This document shows, piece by piece, positions 31,851-35,578 of a stretch of DNA of 35,578 nt. Source of the stretch: Hyphomicrobiaceae bacterium (GTDB lineage: Bacteria; Pseudomonadota; Alphaproteobacteria; Rhizobiales; Hyphomicrobiaceae). Both the position numbers and the translations under genes were made by a program. Location of the stretch: the NCBI GenBank assembly GCA_025359165.1, contig JANYHG010000225.1, forward strand, positions 1 to 35,578, given 5' to 3'. The notes beneath the pieces are model-generated. The model worked only from the letters and a program-made list of their open reading frames with translations. It ran no database searches and was not told the DNA's origin. How positions within the stretch are numbered: position 1 is the stretch's first letter; each line of letters begins with the position of its first letter.

Positions 31851-32858
31851 TCAATCCCCAGGCAGTCCCTGACCTTCGGCGAAGAACAGGTCTTTCCAGC
31901 TTTGAGGCTTGGTCTTGATCGATCCGATGCGCGCCATGAAATCGAACAGCTTGCCGACTTTCATCGGTGTCCGCGTGTACTCGAAGCCCGGCGAATTCAT
32001 CATTGTCACGAGGTCGTCGACGGCGGACTTCTTGTCGCCCGACATGGTTAAATAGAGTTCGGCGGCCCGCTTTTTGTCCGCATTGATCCAGGCGATCGCG
32101 TCGTCCAGCGCGGCGACGACCGAAGCGTAGACTTTAGGATTGGCGGTGCGGAATTTATCGGTGGTCGAGAACACGAGCTGTGACGATTGCCCGCCCGTGA
32201 TGTCGAACGCGGTGATGATCGACCGCATACCCGCCTTCGCCTCCGTCTCGTGAAATGGCGAGGAGGCGAAGTGCGTGTTGATTTCACTCGACGGATTGAG
32301 CACCGACGCCATTGCATCCGGGTGACCGAGGCCGACAGTCAAGGGATCAAACTTAAATTTCTGATCGACGCCGAATTCACGCTCGGCCAACATCTGCAGC
32401 AGGATCGCCTGCGTCGACGATTTGACAGAGGGAACGGCGATGCGGTCTTTGTCGCTGAAGTCCTTGATCGACTTGACGTCGGGATTGCGGGTGTTGAGCC
32501 ACAAATTATAGGTGGTGACGCCGCCGACGGCGCGAACGCCGCCCTTGGTGCGGTCCCACAACAATGCCAGAGAAGGCGGCCCCTGCGCAGCGAAATGCAG
32601 CGAGCCCGACAACAGCGCGTCGACCATCACCGCCGGCCCGCTCATTTTGAGGTAGGCACCCTTGACGTCGGGGAGCCCGCGCGAGGCGGCTTGCTTCTCG
32701 ACAAATTTCTGGTTCTCCATCACCATGATTGGCAGAAACGCGATGCCAAACTGCTGCGCGAAGGTGACCTCCGCCACCTCAGCCCGCGCGCTCGGGCCCG
32801 ACGCCATCGACGTCGCCAGTAGAACCAGCGCCGTCAGCGCCACAAAACCTTTTCGCAT
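31851..32858 (-). CDS. NitT/TauT-type ABC substrate-binding protein
   Basis: Periplasmic binding protein of 335 residues. ATG 32858 has GGGGA nine bases upstream; residues 1–26 are a signal peptide ending PSARA. The mature part shows FLPIMVMENQKFVEKQA, SGPAVMVDALLSGSLHFA, and a KSSTQAILLQMLAE segment, the pattern of SsuA/TauA/NrtA-like proteins that bind sulfonates, nitrate, taurine or pyrimidine precursors. The ligand is unknown. No permease or ATPase gene is adjacent on either side, so it is an orphan within this window. Confidence 0.88.
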   Translation of the reverse strand: MRKGFVALTALVLLATSMASGPSARAEVAEVTFAQQFGIAFLPIMVMENQKFVEKQAASRGLPDVKGAYLKMSGPAVMVDALLSGSLHFAAQGPPSLALLWDRTKGGVRAVGGVTTYNLWLNTRNPDVKSIKDFSDKDRIAVPSVKSSTQAILLQMLAEREFGVDQKFKFDPLTVGLGHPDAMASVLNPSSEINTHFASSPFHETEAKAGMRSIITAFDITGGQSSQLVFSTTDKFRTANPKVYASVVAALDDAIAWINADKKRAAELYLTMSGDKKSAVDDLVTMMNSPGFEYTRTPMKVGKLFDFMARIGSIKTKPQSWKDLFFAEGQGLPGD

Positions 32859-32931
32859 CCAGTACGTCCCCTGAACTCTTACCCGCCCCTCATACGCTGC
32901 CTGCACGACAGAGGGAAGTGCGCCAGAGGCT

Positions 32932-33864
32932 TCAAGCCTTGGCGATCAGCAGCCAATCGCGATCGACGTCGGAGGCGTAAAGGTGATCGGAACGCTGCAA
33001 TCCTTTTTCGGTGATGATGAATTTGTCGTAACTCTGTAAAACTGCGATCGGTTCGAGGAACTCCGGCGTACCTTCGAGGACCTCGATAAGCAAATCCGGG
33101 CGGTGGGTTTCGAGCTGGCTGCTCATGGCGGACAGCAATTGCGGCTCAAATCCCTCGACGTCGATTTTGACGAGCGCTTTGGTGGCAGTCTTGAAGTAGC
33201 GGTCGAGTTCGGACGCGGCAACGACGGTGACGATCGATTCTGTGATCTTATCACTGAAGATCGACGAGAACTCACGCACGAACGAGCCATTGGTCAGATG
33301 CCCCTCGGGTTCAAAGAACGACTGCAGGCCGGACGTTTTACCTACGGCTGCGCGGAACGCATTGACGTGTCGCGCATCGTTTGCTGCGAGATTTGCGGCG
33401 AGCCGGCTGTAAGCTTCCAGCGTCGGCTCGAAGGCGACGACGTGCTGTAGACGGGCTGCGGGTGTCTGTTTGATCAACGCGTCGAAGAACACCGTGAAAA
33501 CACCGACGTTGGCACCGATCTCAATGACCACGTCGTAATCTTTGGCGGCGTGATCTTCCAGCCATTGGAAGGTTGGACGTTCGTAAGCGAGCGCTTTCGT
33601 GAATAGCGCGGCTGTGTCGAACTCCCCCAGATGCGGCACCAGCTGAATATGCGTTCGTCTGCCGACGCGTACGCGCCGGCTGGTGAACTTGAGCGGTGGC
33701 CAGCCGATCGCCTCCTCGCCGACAGAATTCATAAGCCGGGTCGAAACGTAACGCGGCAACACGTGCCGGCTAAGCGCGCCGACCAAGCGCAAGTACAATT
33801 CCGGTACGGGCGCGGGCGCGCGCGCAACCCCGCAGTGAAGCCAGTGGGCCGCCTGTTTCAGCAT
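32932..33864 (-). CDS. FkbM-family methyltransferase
   Basis: SAM-dependent methyltransferase of 310 residues; family members O-methylate sugars or antibiotics. Motif I is IEIGANVGVFTVFF, followed by VVAFEPTLEAYSRLAANL, and the FkbM region KALVKIDVEGFEPQLLSAM (Asp-Val-Glu-Gly). The N-terminal 90 residues are basic and aromatic. The longer frame to 34131 runs through the BKACE gene and is rejected; ATG 33864 has GAGGA upstream. It lies 22 bp downstream of the BKACE gene. With the glycan genes 2–8 kb away it may methylate a surface sugar (inference). Confidence 0.9.
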   Translation of the reverse strand: MLKQAAHWLHCGVARAPAPVPELYLRLVGALSRHVLPRYVSTRLMNSVGEEAIGWPPLKFTSRRVRVGRRTHIQLVPHLGEFDTAALFTKALAYERPTFQWLEDHAAKDYDVVIEIGANVGVFTVFFDALIKQTPAARLQHVVAFEPTLEAYSRLAANLAANDARHVNAFRAAVGKTSGLQSFFEPEGHLTNGSFVREFSSIFSDKITESIVTVVAASELDRYFKTATKALVKIDVEGFEPQLLSAMSSQLETHRPDLLIEVLEGTPEFLEPIAVLQSYDKFIITEKGLQRSDHLYASDVDRDWLLIAKA

Positions 33865-33886
33865 CGCCGATCCTCGGAAAAACGTG

Positions 33887-34714
33887 TCACGCGGCCAGAT
33901 TGAGCAACGCACGCGCTTCGGCCACGGTCGCGGGGCGGCGGCCGTATTTACCGCAGAGGTCGGCGACGCGCTTGACCAGTGCTGCGTTCGACGGCGCGAG
34001 CTTGGTTTTGTCCCAGCGGACGTTGTCTTCCAGGCCGGTGCGGCAGTGTCCGCCCAACTCGAGCGACCACTCGTTGAGGGTGAGCTGCTCTCGGCCGATG
34101 CCTGCCCCTGTCCAGGTTGCGTCCGGCGCAAGGCGCTTCAGCGTCTTGATGTAGAACTCGAACGTCTCGCGATCGACCGGCATCGCGTTCTTGACGCCCA
34201 TGACGAACTGCACGTGCAGGGGGCCTTTCATCTGGCCACGCTTCTGCATCGCAACCGCCTGGAAGATCATGGACAGATCGAACGCTTCGACTTCCGGCTT
34301 GACGTTGTTGGCGATCATTTCGGCCGCCAGCCAATCAACCAGCTCGGGCGAGTTTTCGTAGACACGGGTCGGGAAATTGCACGAACCCGTCGACAACGAG
34401 GCCATGTCGGGCTTTAGCGGCAACATGCCCCCGCGCTCACGGCCGTTGCCGGAACGCCCACCGGTGGACAGCTGCACGATCATACCGGGACAATGCTTGT
34501 TGATGCCCTCGAGTAGCTTGCCGAAGCGGACCGGGTCGGAGGTCGGTTTGCCCGCGTCGTCGCGCACGTGGCAGTGCGCCAACGTCGCACCGGCTTCGAA
34601 GGAGGCGTGCGTCGATTCGATCTGCTCGGCGATGGTGACGGGCACCGCGGGGTTGTCGGCTTTGCTGGGCACGGAACCGGTGATGGCGACGGTGATGATG
34701 CAGGGAGTGGACAT
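33887..34714 (-). CDS. Beta-keto acid cleavage enzyme (BKACE)
   Basis: TIM-barrel, zinc-dependent enzyme of 275 residues; the founding member Kce cleaves 3-keto-5-aminohexanoate with acetyl-CoA to aminobutyryl-CoA and acetoacetate. The zinc site AHCHVRD has His47 and His49, STGGRSGNGRERGG gives the carboxylate-binding loop, and ELGGHCRTGLEDN is the signature near residue 220. Substrates vary widely in the family, so only the general reaction can be assigned. ATG 34714 follows a GAGAG. It is divergent from the DinB-like gene by 79 bp. Confidence 0.93.
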   Translation of the reverse strand: MSTPCIITVAITGSVPSKADNPAVPVTIAEQIESTHASFEAGATLAHCHVRDDAGKPTSDPVRFGKLLEGINKHCPGMIVQLSTGGRSGNGRERGGMLPLKPDMASLSTGSCNFPTRVYENSPELVDWLAAEMIANNVKPEVEAFDLSMIFQAVAMQKRGQMKGPLHVQFVMGVKNAMPVDRETFEFYIKTLKRLAPDATWTGAGIGREQLTLNEWSLELGGHCRTGLEDNVRWDKTKLAPSNAALVKRVADLCGKYGRRPATVAEARALLNLAA

Positions 34715-34793
34715 GGAACGGCTCTCGCTGGCGGATCGTGGTCGGAAGCTGATAATCTCGCCCTACCAGCAAGCCAGGCCGAGGGGAAGCTCG

Positions 34794-35303
34794 ATGATCG
34801 CGCCCGCGCATGTTCAACTGATGGCCCGCTACAACCGTTGGCAGAACGAAAATCTGTATACAGGTGCCGATCGATTGTCGGATGTCGAGCGGAATAGGGA
34901 CGCTGGCGCATTCTTCGGCAGCTTACACGCGACCTCCGCTCACCTTTTGTGGGGCGACATGACATGGCTGCGGCGGTTCGATCCGGCGTCGCTGGCGGCG
35001 CCTGCCTTACCTGCAAAAGGTGAGTTTGCGAGGCTGTGGCCGGAGTGGGCCGATCTTCGTCAACGGCGGGTGGCTTTCGACGCGCGCATCGTGGCGTGGT
35101 CGGAAACGGTGTCGGAGGCTTGGCTGGCGATCGATCTGACTTGGACATCGAGCGATGGGTCTCGGACCACGACGAAACCGACCTGGGTGCTGGTGACGCA
35201 CTTTTTCAACCACCAGACGCATCATCGCGGGCAGGTACATTGTCTGCTGACGCAGGCAGGCGTTCGCCCCGGCGATACGGATCTGATGCTGATGCGGGGG
35301 TGA
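34794..35303 (+). CDS. DinB-family protein
   Basis: Four-helix bundle protein of 169 residues. The His ligands appear as HATSAHLLWGD (His45 and/or His50) and NHQTHHRGQ (His140, His144), the usual metal site of the DinB/YfiT superfamily. Opening YNRWQNENLY is typical of the first helix. Members act as thiol-dependent transferases or have unknown roles; the founding Bacillus DinB is DNA-damage-inducible but function is not transferable. ATG 34794 has GGGGAAG upstream. A longer in-frame version to 34377 would run antisense into the BKACE gene and is rejected. Confidence 0.9.
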   Translation: MIAPAHVQLMARYNRWQNENLYTGADRLSDVERNRDAGAFFGSLHATSAHLLWGDMTWLRRFDPASLAAPALPAKGEFARLWPEWADLRQRRVAFDARIVAWSETVSEAWLAIDLTWTSSDGSRTTTKPTWVLVTHFFNHQTHHRGQVHCLLTQAGVRPGDTDLMLMRG

Positions 35304-35578
35304 GTGTTGCTCGGGCGTCGATCCAGGCCTCGACTTTCAAGTGCGATCGGGCGAAGTGCCGGAGCAATTTACCACTGTTGCAACTTGCGCGTGATTTTCC
35401 GCTCGGTTGCGGCACACTCGTTTTCAACTTGCTGTCACCGGGACGATTGATCAAACGTCTCAAGCGTAGCAAGGGCTGCTGGAAGTGGCGGAGTTACTTG
35501 TGGCGACTTTGAGCTACGAAAACCGTCCAAATCCGTCCCTCCTCCAAGCTCCGAGGTTGAGAGAGTTCTCGCGGGAGA
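35304..35578. other. Right-edge region without a supported gene
   Basis: After the DinB-like stop I see no frame with protein-like composition or a recognised motif, and no repeat or hairpin with a T tract. It may hold the start or promoter of a gene beyond the edge. Confidence 0.4.

Noticed and set aside
33865-34131. Longer start for the FkbM methyltransferase
   Set aside because: The extension overlaps the 3' end of the BKACE gene and is Ser/Pro/Arg-rich shadow sequence.

Overview
The window is GC-rich, densely coded and lacks phage or insertion-sequence genes. The gene complement (GyrA with QRRGGKG box and an acidic insert, argS–SPOR–nagZ–scpA–scpB order, dgt-like HD hydrolase next to an A-type Fe-S carrier, an NDUFA9-like SDR, a COG3660/ELM1-family protein, a short Psd ending in an FGS processing site) points to an alphaproteobacterium, most likely of the Hyphomicrobiales (Rhizobiales). 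This placement rests on recalled gene content and order, not on a search.

Layout. 1–750: a lower-GC edge with one truncated and one unrecognised ORF. 755–6372: sirtuin and NDUFA9-like SDR (minus), an unknown membrane-anchored protein, MoaB, a strongly AT-rich gap, an amidase and a secreted histidine-phosphatase-like protein (plus). 6362–12887: a minus-strand housekeeping block, read argS, SPOR protein, nagZ, scpA, scpB, which links translation, envelope/division, murein recycling and chromosome condensation. 12999–16055: dgt-like dNTPase, diverging from an ErpA-like carrier, a small membrane protein and exonuclease III. 16206–18998: gyrA with an apparent TTG start. 19533–21241: three small exported or membrane proteins (PRC-barrel, PsiF-repeat, 58-residue membrane protein). 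21255–25252: 2OG-Fe(II) oxygenase, ELM1-like protein, Lrp/AsnC regulator, soluble PhoR-like histidine kinase, TPR lipid- or periplasm-targeted protein. 25612–30879: a surface-glycan mini-cluster (Wzt-like ABC ATPase, GT2 glycosyltransferase, NeuD/PglD-like acyltransferase, DegT/PglE-like aminotransferase, SDR epimerase/dehydratase). 31025–35303: Psd, an orphan NitT/TauT-type binding protein, FkbM methyltransferase, BKACE enzyme and a DinB-fold protein.

The most unusual signal is in the gaps rather than the genes. Three unrelated short tandem arrays (20 bp x 3.9, 17 bp x 5, 13 bp x 5) lie directly upstream of erpA, the PRC-barrel gene and the histidine kinase; the first and third run up to or into the start codon. 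A pair of heptamer arrays lies upstream of psd. Two diverged copies of a roughly 95-bp imperfect palindrome sit in two separate convergent gene junctions. GyrA carries Leu at the position equivalent to E. coli Ser83, the classical quinolone-resistance site. I see no CRISPR array, tRNA, rRNA or complete mobile element.
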